A stretch of DNA of 64,000 nucleotides, taken from Calonectria ilicicola. Lineage: Eukaryota; Ascomycota; Sordariomycetes; Hypocreales; Nectriaceae. A program made the position numbers and the translations under genes. Location: NCBI GenBank assembly GCA_020809705.1, contig CP085827.1, forward strand, positions 3,472,001 through 3,536,000, written 5' to 3'. Of the stretch, positions 30,231 to 42,106 are shown in pieces. The stretch's first letter is position 1; every line of letters starts with the position of its first letter. The notes under the pieces were generated by a model, which was given only the letters and a program-made list of their open reading frames with translations, was not told the origin of the DNA and did no database searches.

Positions 30231-33074
30231 TCAATTGGTGGAATATGGGACTTTCCCACACTGTCCCAGCGGTGGACAACCCGAGGGACTTATTATCAAC
30301 ATCCCCTGTATCTGTAAGGTATGCATCTGCTCGACTAAATCATCGACTACCGGTGGCAATGCATCCCCATTTGTGGACGGTGCGATATTGGCCTTCAAAA
30401 TGTCCAGAACCACCCCAATCACCGCCCCGTAATCTGACAAAGCAACGTGTTCAGTGTTTGGTGAGTCCCCTTGTCCCTTACAAGTGATACTGGGAGAATA
30501 GCAGCCCAAGGTAACGAATCTCTGCGCTATAGTAGAGTTTTGTCCATCCAGAAAAATGGGACTTGTGCATTCTGCTAGGGGTCCAGACTTTTCTTGGTCC
30601 ATCGGTGCCATTTTAGCAACCAGTCCATATGCCCAGCAAATTAAGCCAGCGTGATATATAGCAATAGCAAGGAAGCCCCTTAAACTGCCGTGGGGGTAGC
30701 TCCTGGCGATGCGCAGAATTTGTCCAGCATTCCAAATAGCCTGGCGAGAACTAGACACGGTTGCCCATTCCTGCAGTGAAGGAAGTACTTGGCGGGCTTC
30801 TTCGAGACCTTTCTTGCCCGTTGAAGAATGAATACTGTCCAAACAAACATGTTGATACATGGACAAAAGCTCTATAGTTAGTGAAACCTCGTGCAGCCGA
30901 GACTCATCGACACCACTGGTTGATACAGCTGTCCGTATCTCACTGAGCTTCTGGCATAGGCCTTGATAGCGAAGGATCATGATAGGATCGGTTTGAGAAT
31001 GCTCAACGTGCATAGCCGATGCAAGCTGTGCGTACTCCCGAATCATGCCCCATAAACCGTGTAGCACCGTCAAAGTTGCGAAGCTGAAATCGTAATATCG
31101 AGGTATGGACGATAGTCGCATGGGCTGCTGCAGTAGTCCCACAAGGGATACATATCCAGGCTTTTTCATTTGGGCCATGTATATATGCTTCCACTGATCC
31201 GCGTTCTCTGCCATCCATAATTCAGATGATTCGGGAATGGTTGAACTGATCTCTGCGTAAGATATAAGCGGGTTCACAAGTAGCGACATGGAAGCAAAGG
31301 TGTCCAGCCGAAAGGCATGAAACGCCAATCTTTTGCATGATTCCTGCCACACCCATTCTATCCATTTTTGATGAAGTAAACTTCCAGTATCCTCAGGGAG
31401 TGGACCTGGACTCGTACTTTTGAAATTCTGGAAGTAACCTGTTCGACGAAGTGTCTGGATGGAAATTGTCAATAACTCTATGGCCCTTTGAAGATTCCAT
31501 AGGCATATACGCACCGTTATCAACAGTTGCGTGTGGCTTTCAGCAATCTCTCTTTTTCTCCTATTCCCGCTATAGAGGCCAATTTGTATCTCCCACGACA
31601 AGGCTTGAAGGAACCACAGCTCTTTGCCAATAGAATTCGACTTTTCATATTTCTTTTGTAAAACAAGCCTCACGGCCTCTTGTAGCACAAACCCCAATTT
31701 TTGGTGTGCTTTAACTTCTGACAAAACCGCTCCAATGGCGATGATGGCTCCGAGCAATTCCAGTTTCTGAATATTTGGGTTAAAGGTTGCCTGGTGGATA
31801 AATGATTGTGGCATCATCTGATTGTGGTGAAAGAAGTTCTGCAGCAGATTATCCAAAATATGTGTAGATGGGAAAGTTGCTGCAATGCGTTCACCCTCAT
31901 CCTCATTGCAGGTAGTCAATATCATAGCCAGTAGCTTATCGCGTGCGCTAGCATCCAGGATCTCGCTAATAAAACGCTTCTCTAGGTGAATATGGGACTC
32001 GGGACCCGTGTTTACTTTGTTCATGGTGGGAGATGGGCTGGTTATCGCCTGGACAGTTTCCTGCGGTGTGAGAATCCATTGGGCAACTCAGGACCTTAGC
32101 GACAAGTTCATAACGATGATGGGGATGTTAATATGCCATCTTGATTGCTTACATAAATTATGAGACTCATCATATGTATGAAAGATATCATCAATCACCC
32201 CTGATGGGAAAAGGTTCACTGGAGTGTCCAATGAATGAGTAAAGAAGCTGATATCAGACTCATCGAGACTGGGATTGTCGGTTAGTGCATTATTATGTTC
32301 TGGTTCCCCGTCGGCCAAAGGTGCTTGGTCAAGGTTCAGCGCATTAGCCTGAATGGGTGTTCCTAAATCCAAGAAAAGGTCCGAAAATGGATCTTCGGCC
32401 TCTGGAACATTGAACAGAGCTTGTGTTGCAACATGTGGTGAGTTAAATTTTGGTGAACAGCCTTCCGTAGCTAGTCAAACAGTTAACCAAACCAAGCTTT
32501 AGTGATAATCTTCCCTTCCTTAGGCTGGGTAAATAATTCGCCACAGAACACGCACCTGCGACTGAGCTGTCCAGCTCTGCCAGAGATGTCGAAGTTGGAG
32601 AGTTGTCACTCATAGTGCACGAGATGCGTAAATACCGACATCGCAAGCAAGGTTTTTCCTCATGACATTTGACCTTGGATGAAGCGCATGGAATGCAGGC
32701 TTGTGAAACACGACGGGGGACTGTTGAGGCAGCGTCCATCTTTCGCCTCTTGGTAGCGTTGTAAGTTGGATCATGCGAGAGCGCATGTCGTTTGAGTAAA
32801 TCACTATGAATAATCGTGAGTTTCGCTGGCCACTTCTTTTGTTGAAGACAGCTTACGGTCTTCCAAAGGCCTTTGGACATATCTTGCACTTGAATGGTCG
32901 CTCCTGTGAATCTGCCTATTAGCATTAGTGACTGAATTGTCCAAAAAGTCTAGATTAGAGCTTACGTGAGCGAACGTGACGGGCCAAATGATCCACACGA
33001 GTGTATGTCTTTTGGCATTGGGTGCATTGATAGAGGCCCGGAATAGGGGTCGAGCTATCGTCGGGGGCCTCCAT
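30231..33074 (-). CDS. Transcription factor with two C2H2 fingers, Zn2Cys6 cluster and fungal MHD
   Basis: Exons 33074-32966, 32911-32857, 32803-32556, 32470-32153, 32086-31515 and 31454-30231 join in frame to 841 residues. The last intron (60 nt, GTGCGT donor) is in-frame and optional; if it is retained the protein has 861. C2H2 finger 1 is Cys17-Cys20-His33-His37 and finger 2 is Cys45-Cys48-His61-His65, both C-x2-C-x12-H-x3-H. The fingers are built across intron junctions. The Zn2Cys6 cluster is Cys91, 94, 101, 107, 110 and 117 with perfect spacing (CIPCASSKVKC..CLRC). A fungal-specific factor domain follows from about residue 290 (FFHHNQMMPQSFIHQATF). Such double-type factors are a known fungal class; targets are usually unknown. 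The gene lies downstream of the MFS transporter and sulfatase on the same strand, so it may be their local regulator. Confidence 0.88.
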
Positions 33075-33434
33075 TTGACACACAGCCCCGCTTGAGCGGC
33101 AGAGCAGGTCAAACTAAACTGTAGATCAGACAGTAGAGGTGAAAAGACACACAATAAGAGCCTCGATGCCACGAGGAACTGAGACGCATCTGGTCAAATG
33201 AGACGACGTATGGTTGGTTACAGTCGAATGAAAGAAGTTACTGCAGCATTTTGGTGGTCGACCCTGTTCGGATGACCATTCCTGCGCTATTTTGACGCAA
33301 TTACTAGGATCTCATGTGCGGGGTGCAAGGTTCTCGGTTTCGTCAATATATCCCCCACCCCAGATCCGACGCTAACTAGCTAATAATCGAATCGGGTATT
33401 CTTTTCCTACCCTCCAACATCACTACGAGTTTCA
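33075..33434. other. Promoter of transcription factor and 3' region of transporter
   Basis: 360 nt separate the transcription factor start and the transporter stop, both minus strand. A signal-peptide-like frame at 33172-32804 overlaps the factor's first exons out of frame and is a shadow. Confidence 0.5.
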
Positions 33435-35316
33435 TTACGGAATCTGCTCAAGATGGATTACTTCTTCTTTTTCTTGGCCCTTTTCCAACCGTGTAAGAGC
33501 ATGCCCTGCACTTCCCTCTGGCACCACCCAGTCTAGATATCACACGTTAGTAGAATTCTTACTATAGAGAAGTTCAACACATACCTTTTGTTTGCAAAGC
33601 TGGGACATTACGTCTCATCATTTCATCCACCTCCTCCAATGACCGTCCTTTTAGTTCCGGATAGAAGAAAAAAGCCCATATACAGCCAACAATCCCAATC
33701 CCTCCATAGAGGAAGCCTATTTTAGAGCCCAAATTTCCGGCTCCGGCATTCATCAAGTATGGTGTTGTGAAAGTAGACAAGAAGTTGGTAAGATTTTGAA
33801 CCGACCATGCAGCCATCACCGTCTTTTCACGAAGCTGCAGGGATGATATCTCAGCAGGCGTGAGCGCGCTCCTGAAAAACTTTGTGTTAGATGTTGGTCA
33901 GTCCATCTCGGATTTTAGAACTCACAGCTGAGCAAAGGAACAAAAGAAAAACATTGAATATATGGGAAATAGCGAGGCCAGTGCATTGTTTTGGGCAGAA
34001 GTGGGATTCTTGATAGTTCCCAGTGCCCCGATACAAATCATGGCCACCATCGCCAACGGCCCAGTTGTTTGCCAAAATATCCGTCTACCTGTCCTGTCAA
34101 CCAATGTTGTGAAGAGGACACATCCTAAAAGTCCACCAATGGCAGATATGATGGTGAAAAAGAATGGGTCCACGGTTCCAAGGGTGCTTAGAAAGATTGT
34201 TTGGTAAATGTTGCAGAAGCTTTGTCCGCTAGCCAACGCGAAAAAGCTCGTGATCATCGCGATGGATGTTCGGCGCTGTTCAAAATTAATTACTGGCCTT
34301 CAATTCCACAACGTATAGCAAGCAAGGCCCCCATTCCAACGAGTAGACCAAACTTGCCGACGGGATAGAACTTACCCTATTAGTTCCCCTAAAGAGATCA
34401 GCCCAAGAATCTTCCTTATTTCTCGTCACCGACGACTGCCTCATCAACGTAAGCTCGTATTGGATCTTGGTCTCGTCATCCGTTGCGCTAATGTAGCGCA
34501 GCCACTTCAATGCCGTTTCGTCCCGACCTTTACGGACAAGCCAGCGAGGCGATTCCGGAAGAATAAAGCCCAAGATAATGGCCAAACTTGGAATAAAGAA
34601 CATGATAAGCACTGGAGTGTGCCAGCTAGCATCTCCAGACCATTTTGAGGTTTTAAATCCGACACAGCTGACAATCATCGTTCCCATAATACGACCAAAC
34701 ATGTAGGCAGACGTGACTATTCCTCTAACCTGGCCCGGAACTATCTCGGCGAGGAAAAGAGGAATAAGCCAGGCCTCGAAACCGCAGTATACATTGACTA
34801 TGCAACGGCCGGCTAGAATTTGGCCGTATGTTTTGGCACTGTAGGTGACACCCACACCAACCAGACAAACAGCATTCATAAGAAAGTAGACCGTCTTTCG
34901 GCCAAATCTTTCGCCAATTTCTGATGCAATCGGCAGAGAAAGTCCATAACTGATGAAAGGGATCGAGTTTAGGAGAGACAGGTTGCGGGTACTGATGGTA
35001 TATGATTCGGTCTTCGGGCTGTACTGGTCTCCGAAACGGTGCTGAAATGCTATTTAAGTATCCAGAGTTAGAAGATGTGGGTGAATATTCTCGTGATACC
35101 AGACTTTAAGAAGAGTATGGGCCACGTCTTATCAAGGGCCAATGCATGATACACACCTGTCATTGCTTGGATTTGATTGTAAATTGAAAGATCAAAGCCA
35201 TTGCTGAGGGCGTTGAAGGCAAGTAAAATACATGCAAAGCCTAGCTTCAGAGAGAAATGACGAAAGAAAGAATTAGTTGAGAGGGATTCCCAAACGACCG
35301 TCTGGCGAATACCCAT
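33435..35316 (-). CDS. MFS sugar transporter
   Basis: Major facilitator superfamily porter of the sugar family, plasma membrane. Exons 35316-35157, 35049-34376, 34275-33926, 33871-33585 and 33532-33435 give 522 residues, the normal size for 12 membrane helices; introns are 107, 100, 54 and 52 nt. Family signatures visible are GERFGRKTVYF after helix 2, FGRIMGTMIVSC, LPESPRWLVRKGR at the start of the central loop, LVDRTGRRIFW after helix 8 and PELKGRSLEEVDEMM after helix 12. The N-terminus (to LACGFD-like LSNGFDLSIYNQ) resembles the alpha-glucoside/hexose branch. The C-terminal tail is charged (KGQEKEEVIHLEQIP). Substrate unknown. Same strand as the arylsulfatase upstream and the transcription factor downstream, suggesting uptake of a sugar released by the sulfatase. 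Confidence 0.9.
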
Positions 35317-36058
35317 GGTTCTTGGTATCAACGCGGGTACTAGTAGTTGGTGAAGTCAAACAGATACTGGTCAAGATGGTGGCAAATCAATATGAATAAG
35401 ATCACGGGAGAATAAAGCGATCGACAAAGACATGTAGTGAATGCGTTGTCTCTATAAAGACTTCTACGACAAGAGTAATGTTATCCTCCTGAACTACTCC
35501 ACTATTCTTTTACCCATCAGGGCCACTTGGAGAGTTTTGCGCACATGACTTTCTGAACCGCCTAAGAGCTTGTTGGTCTGTGCATTCATCTTAGTGAAAT
35601 TTCCCCTCCCGGGCGTGGACCACATTGCAACCGATCCCTGCACATCATGAACTATCCCAGAGTGGCATAGGCTAACCAGTAAGAGGCGCGGGGCAGATGT
35701 CGGTGTGGGACATTGCCATCACACGCGTGAGCCTCGGTTGCATAGTCTCCTGCGCCAGTCCTTTTGTTGTCAGGGTGCCTCTCTTCTAAGCGGTAAGAAC
35801 ACAAGAAGCCTGACAAGTGCGAGTAGTTACTTGCGTGATAAACGGAGGGGCATGCGAGGATGCAAGCAGGCAGGCTATAGTGGTCAATCACACCAACTTC
35901 TCTAACAAGTGAGCATCTGTCAATTTCGCTTCCAATGCAAAGTGTTACACAGTTTGAGAGATTATGTTATTTTGTATCTTCACCTTGAAACATGCGCCGG
36001 TGTTGCTAAATACATGTGCATAGTGTTGGTTCCTTAACAATCATTCTATGTAAGCTAC
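35317..36058. other. Promoter of transporter and 3' region of sulfatase
   Basis: About 740 nt, short frames only. It is the likely site of shared regulation for the transporter, but no operator was recognised. Confidence 0.45.
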
Positions 36059-37738
36059 TTATATTCCCTTGACCCTTGCTCCCTTCAAGCTTATCTCAAT
36101 AGCTCCAGTCTCAGCGATGTACATCTGCCAATCAGTCAAAAGCTGTTTCAAAATCTCTACTTCGCTTTGAGAAACGTCGTTGGTCTCGCCGGGGTCTTTT
36201 ACAAGATTATAAAGCTCCCACTCGCCTTTACCCTTGGGAGGTGGCAGGTAAATGGCCTTCCAATCTCCCCTTCGGATCGCCCTCATTCCAAACAGCTCCC
36301 AGCCACTGATGTCCTGCCCAGGTGGGTGGATACTATCTGTGCTGGCTGCAAGGAACGGCACCCATGACTTGCCTCGAATTGGAACAATTTCTCGGCCGCG
36401 AAATATTCTTTCTGGATGCTGTATCCCAGCCAAATCAAGACATGTGGGAAGAATATCCATAACAGATGAGAACTCATGTGTGTATCCACCACTGGAAGAC
36501 CTAGAAAGTGGAGGGAATCGAACAATACACGGGCATCGAATGCCGCCCTCTGTGCTCCATCCCTTGTATCCTCTGCTGGGAGCCGTGGCAGCAAGAGCCC
36601 ATCTATCTCCATACCAAACGAAAGAATTTGGATTGCCAATATTCTCTAGAGAATTGTCATAGTATCTCTTGATGATATCGCTGAATCCCATGCTTCCAAA
36701 CATAGGGATGCTTTCAAGCAAGGACCCCTCGGCGCCATTATCCGACATGAAGAGAATAAAAGTATTGTCCAACTCTCCTGACGATTCTAGGGTGTCAAGA
36801 ACATCCCCGATTTTGGTGTCCATTCTTTCCACCATGGCGGCGTACACTGCCATTTTCCGGGCCGATTCTTCGCGCTGCTCGTCGCTCATATCATCCCAGG
36901 CGCTGGACTGCGCATTTACAGGAGCGGGTAGAATATCCTCCGGGACTAGGCCGAGCCTTTGCAGTTGCTTGAGTCTGCGAAGACGTAAGGCGTCAGGGCC
37001 ATCATTGTAGAAATCCTTGTACTTGAGAATAAGTTCCCGAGGAGCTTGAAGGGGCCAGTGCGGTGCCGTAAATGCTAGGTATGCGAAGAAGGGCGTCGTT
37101 TGTCTCTCCTCGGGGGTCCGGCCATTGAGGAACCGAATAATACGGTCCGCGAAGTAATCACTGGAGTAAAAGTCCTTGGGTAGATCGGTTTTCCGGTCGA
37201 TAACTTTGCTCCCCTCCATCCAGAAGTCGTCTGACTGGACAAAGGATGGCATCCTCTCTGCGGAGTCAAATTGAGGCTCATAATTGTAATGGTTTCCGGC
37301 ACCAGGCAGGAAACTGAAGGACCGAGAAAAGCCTCGCGCAGAAGGTGATGTTTCCGGGGTCATCCCCAAATGCCACTTGCCCGAGTGCATGGTCAAGTAT
37401 CCTGCGTCCTGGAATATTTCCGAAAGGGCAGCGATGCGAAAATTCAAGAAGCCCTCATATCCCGGTTTGTCTCTGTAGTTTTCGGGATTCTTGGCCATAA
37501 ACTCGGCCATTTGCCCCAACCCTGCGATGTGGTTGTCGGTGCCTGAGAATAGCATAGCTCGCGTTGGTGAGCATGCCGCGGCTGTGTGAAACTCAGTCAT
37601 GCGCAAGCCATCCTTGGCCAACTTATCTAACGCGGGAGTAGATATCTCGCTACCGTAAGGACCTGTGTCACTGAATCCGAGGTCATCGGCGACAATGATG
37701 AGGAAGTTGGGCCGCTTAGTGCCTGCAGCTGCTGCCAT
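36059..37738 (-). CDS. Type I arylsulfatase
   Basis: Sulfatase that hydrolyses sulfate esters with a formylglycine residue. Single exon, 559 residues, full family length. Cys56 in AACSPTRAM is the CxPxR signature cysteine converted to formylglycine. Metal-binding Asp18-Asp19 are in IIVADDLGFSD, Lys121 and His123 in HSGKWHLGM, and the second metal pair in FMSDNGAEGS. The C-terminal region ends WELYNLVKDPGETNDVSQ, standard for arylsulfatases of the bacterial AtsA type. No signal peptide is seen, so it is probably intracellular, unlike many secreted sulfatases. It may recover sulfate from esters during sulfur limitation or act on sulfated sugars with the adjacent transporter. Absence of introns may mean bacterial ancestry, though such genes are common in moulds. 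It is the last intact gene before the A+T-rich block. Confidence 0.93.
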   Translation of the reverse strand: MAAAAGTKRPNFLIIVADDLGFSDTGPYGSEISTPALDKLAKDGLRMTEFHTAAACSPTRAMLFSGTDNHIAGLGQMAEFMAKNPENYRDKPGYEGFLNFRIAALSEIFQDAGYLTMHSGKWHLGMTPETSPSARGFSRSFSFLPGAGNHYNYEPQFDSAERMPSFVQSDDFWMEGSKVIDRKTDLPKDFYSSDYFADRIIRFLNGRTPEERQTTPFFAYLAFTAPHWPLQAPRELILKYKDFYNDGPDALRLRRLKQLQRLGLVPEDILPAPVNAQSSAWDDMSDEQREESARKMAVYAAMVERMDTKIGDVLDTLESSGELDNTFILFMSDNGAEGSLLESIPMFGSMGFSDIIKRYYDNSLENIGNPNSFVWYGDRWALAATAPSRGYKGWSTEGGIRCPCIVRFPPLSRSSSGGYTHEFSSVMDILPTCLDLAGIQHPERIFRGREIVPIRGKSWVPFLAASTDSIHPPGQDISGWELFGMRAIRRGDWKAIYLPPPKGKGEWELYNLVKDPGETNDVSQSEVEILKQLLTDWQMYIAETGAIEISLKGARVKGI

Positions 37739-38590
37739 GATGAAGACGAAGAGTTTGAGAAATTGCTAAGTTGCAGCGATGATGGATGAATACAACGTGT
37801 ACAAAACTACGTTCACGCGCACTGAATTCAGGAAATCACTAGTATAATACCTTTAACAGGTCTTTGCTCCTTTTCCAGCGTGCGTGGGGAGTCCTGGGAC
37901 CACATGTGGAGCGGAAATGTGGTCCACCAAGTGCCGCTCCACATCCATTGCCATTGCTTAGTTGACTGCATCTTGATTGTCAATGTCAGTCAGCCGCAGC
38001 ATCGGGAATAAAGTGGACTGCACCACAAATCTGACGCGTAATCACGTTTAGTATGACGGGTAATATGTCGGTTGAATACGGGCGGCAACATGTCCTCGCA
38101 GTGGGTTCAATTACAACAATGCAACTGCCAGCAGTAAACATCAAGAAAGCCGAGGAACCTGGAAACAGGGCAAATATCGATCAACATACTGGATATAGAA
38201 CTAACGCTCAAATAATACACTATTATTGCGCTTCTTGTCTCCTTGATCGTGTGGTTATTGAGTCCCTAACAGTTGGTTTCTGAGATCGGGCTATTCCGCC
38301 ACTCTCCAGTCGCATTGGTATTGAAACCACTATTGAACCATTCCACAAAACTTTAAAATGAGGAATTGAAGTCCCTCTACGTTAGGATTCACAAGTTTAT
38401 TGGAAATGAGAACCAGCAGCTATGCATCTGTAGGTACCGAATTTCTATGTAGGGGAGGCTATCAGCTTCGCCAATTTCATTGTAAATGAATCATATTTTT
38501 AATGTCATTACTTTTATATGAGTTAGATATTGGAACTTCCTATTTAGCATCCCCATTTGGCTAACAAGCATCCTCGCTATGACTAAGAGT
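37739..38590. other. Promoter of sulfatase and transition to A+T-rich block
   Basis: Base composition is normal up to about 38.4 kb and then drops sharply. The 76-residue frame at 38053-38283 has no family resemblance and is not called. Confidence 0.5.
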
Positions 38591-40117
38591 TATTAGTAGG
38601 TCTGTGATACCTAATATTAATGTATATATATAATTTACTATATAATCTAAGATAGCTTTTATTTATATATAATATTTTTATTTTTTATTTTAATATATTT
38701 AATATATATATAATATATTTATTATTTTTAAAATTTTTAATAATAATAAAAGTATTTTTTAAATTAAAAATTCTTTTTTTAATAAAATTTAAAAAATAAT
38801 TAAAATTATTATTAAAAAAAATTAAATATTTTTATTATTTATTAAAAATAATTAAATATTTTTATTATTTATTAAAAATAATTAAATATTTTTAATTTAA
38901 TTTATATTATATTATAATATTTAAAAAAATATTTTAAAATTAATAAAAAAAAATATTTTAAAATTTAAAAATAATATTATTAAATTTTAATTTATTATAA
39001 TTTTTTTAAAAATTTATAATAAAATAAATAAAAAGTTTTTTTTTATTATTTATTATAATTTTTATAATTTATTTATATAATATTATATTAAAAAATTTAT
39101 TAATTAAATATTAATTAAATAATTTATTATTTAATTAAAAAATAAAAATAAATTTTTTTTAAAAATATTAAAATAATAAAAATTATATTAAATATTTTTT
39201 TATTATTTTTTAAATAAAATAAAACTTTATAATTAATATTATAAATTATTAATTTATAATAATATATATAAAATTAATTATTTTAATATATTATTTTTTA
39301 ATATATATAGATTAATATTATTAAAATAAATTTTTTAAATAATTATAATTTTTTTTAATAATAAAAAAAAGATATAATTTATTAATATTTAAATATTATA
39401 AATTTAATAAAAATATAAAATATTTTTATTTATAATATAATTTATATTTATTTATATTTATAATTATATTATTTTAATATAATAAAATTTATTTATATTA
39501 AATTAAAGATTATTAAATAAAAATTTAAAAAATTAAAATAATTATATTTTAATTATTTTATTATAATTATTAATAATATATTATATTATTATATGATTTA
39601 AAAAAAATTAAAAATTAATAAATTTATTAAATTTTATAAAATTAATCTTTTTTAATATTAAATTAAAATTTTAATTAAATTAAATATAAATACTTTAAAA
39701 AAATTATTTAATTTTTTAATTTTATAAAAAAAAATAATTAAAAAAATTTTAAATTTTAAAAAAAATATTAATATTAATAATTTATAATAAAATTTAATTT
39801 TATTTAAAAAAATAATAATTTTTAAAAAATTTAAATAATTATAATTTATAATAATATATTATTAATATTAAAATTATTATTTTTTATTATATTTATAATT
39901 ATAAATATAATTAAAATATTATTAATAATATTAAGATTTTAATAATTTAAAATAAAAGATTTATATGAATTTAATATAATAATATTATAAATATATTAAT
40001 AAATTTTAATTTAATATAAAATTATTAATAATAATAATAAAATTATAATAATTTTAATAATTTTATTTTTTAATAATAAAATTAATATAAATATATTAAA
40101 TAAAAAAAATAAAATTA
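38591..40117. repeat. Extreme A+T tract, probably fully RIP-mutated relic
   Basis: Some 1.5 kb with hardly any G or C, mostly from 38636 on. It is more depleted than the retrotransposons to its right, where gene motifs remain legible. It ends exactly where LTR1 of element A1 begins. An older repeat mutated to exhaustion by RIP is the simplest reading; no coding motif can be recovered. A native A+T isochore is the alternative. Confidence 0.6.
38821..38893. repeat. 30-bp tandem repeat, about 2.4 copies
   Basis: The unit ATTAAATATTTTTATTATTT plus a further ten bases (ATTAAAAATA) repeats perfectly twice and partly a third time. It could be a small minisatellite born within the A+T tract. Confidence 0.75.
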
Positions 40118-40332
40118 TATAACGAACTAGATTCATAACTAGAGTGAAGCATAAATAGGATTATAATAGACCTTTATTCTTATTACTAAGACTTCAACTT
40201 AACAAACCATAGAACCATTTACCTATACTTATTATATAATACTATTATAAGTATTCTTACCCTATAATATCTTGCGCTAGTATATATTCAATATATATAC
40301 TTGATTAATCCTCTTGGTCCTACATTTTTACA
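40118..40332 (-). repeat. LTR1 (3' LTR of A1), 215 bp
   Basis: Begins TATAACGAACTAG and ends TTTTTACA; the A at position 2 is probably a RIP-changed G of a TGTAAC...TTACA LTR. The same 215-bp unit occurs at 50917-51131 and 56491-56705. Confidence 0.88.
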
Positions 40333-40347
40333 ATTATCCCCTTCTTT
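40333..40347 (-). other. Polypurine tract of A1
   Basis: On the minus strand this is AAAGAAGGGGATAAT directly before the 3' LTR, the place where plus-strand DNA synthesis is primed in LTR retroelements. It confirms that A elements read on the minus strand. Confidence 0.65.
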
Positions 40348-41932
40348 GTAAGGAAGTGCCTTATATACTGATGTGAGGTGCAATTCCCGTATAATATGCG
40401 AGAATTGGTTGATCTTTTGGTTTATTGGATTAGATAACACACCTCTTATCTTCTTACATTCTTTTAGAGGCTTATTTTTAAATTTTAAGAGGATTTAGTA
40501 GGAGTGGTATTGCCCTTATATCTTATTATCTTATTTTTTATATATTCTTTTAATTTATTTGTGGTATTTGTATATTAAAGCTATTACATTCTTAAGATAA
40601 GCTTTAGATTTCTATATATTATATTCTACAGGCCACCCAATTTATTTGATTTAGGACAATATCTTATTATTATTATCTTTATATACAATAATCTCCTTAA
40701 CCTCTTACTTATTCTCTTCCTTAGCTAGCTCTAATAGGTAGGTAATAGTACTATCTTTAATACCTTTCTAAGGTTTAAGTAAGAAAATTAAGAAAATATT
40801 ATATATTTATTAATATTACTTAAGTAGATGTACTTTATAAGCTTATTATTTTATTCTTTTAATAATAATAATCTTAATAAACTTAAATATAAGTTTCTTA
40901 TATTTAAATTTAAAGTTTTTTATAAATAAATTAATAATTTATTTTTTTTTATATTTTATAATAATATATTTTTTATTATAATATTTAATTTATATTTTTA
41001 TAATCTTTTACTAATATTATTAAATTTAAATATATATATAATTTAAGATTTTAATATATTTTTATATACCTTATATATAAGTCTTTAAATACTTTAAAAT
41101 ATACTTAATTATTTTAAAATAATAATTATATAATATTTATATTAATAATACTTTAATAATATTATACTAACTATTGTTATAAGCAAACTTACTTTTAGAA
41201 AATTATACTATCTATCTTTTTAAAATTTCTTTTATAAATAACCTTAAATATCTCTCTAAGATCTAATATATTTATTTAATTTATTTATTAATTTAAAGAT
41301 AGTAGGTAGTAGATAATTATTTAATTATTATTTATTTTTTTATTAATTCTTTTTAAAATTAATTTATAAATAATTTATTTTAATTATTTATAATATTTTT
41401 TAATATTTTATATTAATATTTTATATATTTATATAATATTTATATTATTTAAATAATAATAAGTATTTTCTTTATAAATATAAATATAATAAATTTTATT
41501 ATTTAATAAATAATTATAAGAATAATATTATATTTTTCTTTATTATTATAAATACTTTAAAATAATCTTATAATAAAATCTATATTAATTTTTTAAAAGG
41601 GGTATATTAATAATAGTAAAGACTATAGCTTTTTATATGGTTTATAATATAAGATTTATACACCCTAATATACCTAATATTTTAAAATATAATTATATAT
41701 ATTCTTTATAATTCCTTTTTAATAGAATTTTTTTTAATAAATTTAATTATTTTAGTAACTTCTATATACCTTATTCTTAGATTATTATAATATTTATAGA
41801 GTATTTTAATCCTTAGTATATACTATATTAAAATAATTAACCTTCTTTTATAAAAGAGTATATTATTACTGTCTAAGTAGTACACCTTTATATCTTTAAT
41901 ATCTTATTTAATCTTTTATATTTACTATTAAT

Positions 41933-42106
41933 TGTAAGGACAATTGAGATCCCAGCGCCACTATGGCTAGAAGTGGCATACAACCCACTTAATCTATTAA
42001 AGAATTTCAGTAAGTAATTAAGAAATACTTACCAAGTTAAAGTCTATATACTATAATATAATCTATTCTACAACTCTTAAAATTACCTTAATTAATAATC
42101 TTTATA
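41933..42106 (+). repeat. 5' LTR of B, 174 bp
   Basis: Starts TGTAAGGACAATTGAGATCC and ends with TTTATA. The first 70 bp keep many C and G residues and are less RIP-changed than the 3' copy. Confidence 0.88.

Noticed and set aside
38053..38283. 76-aa frame beyond the sulfatase
   Set aside because: Short and without family resemblance, in the sulfatase promoter region near the A+T boundary.
38821..38893. Possible CRISPR-like repeat
   Set aside because: The repeat is a head-to-tail tandem without unique spacers, in a eukaryotic genome.
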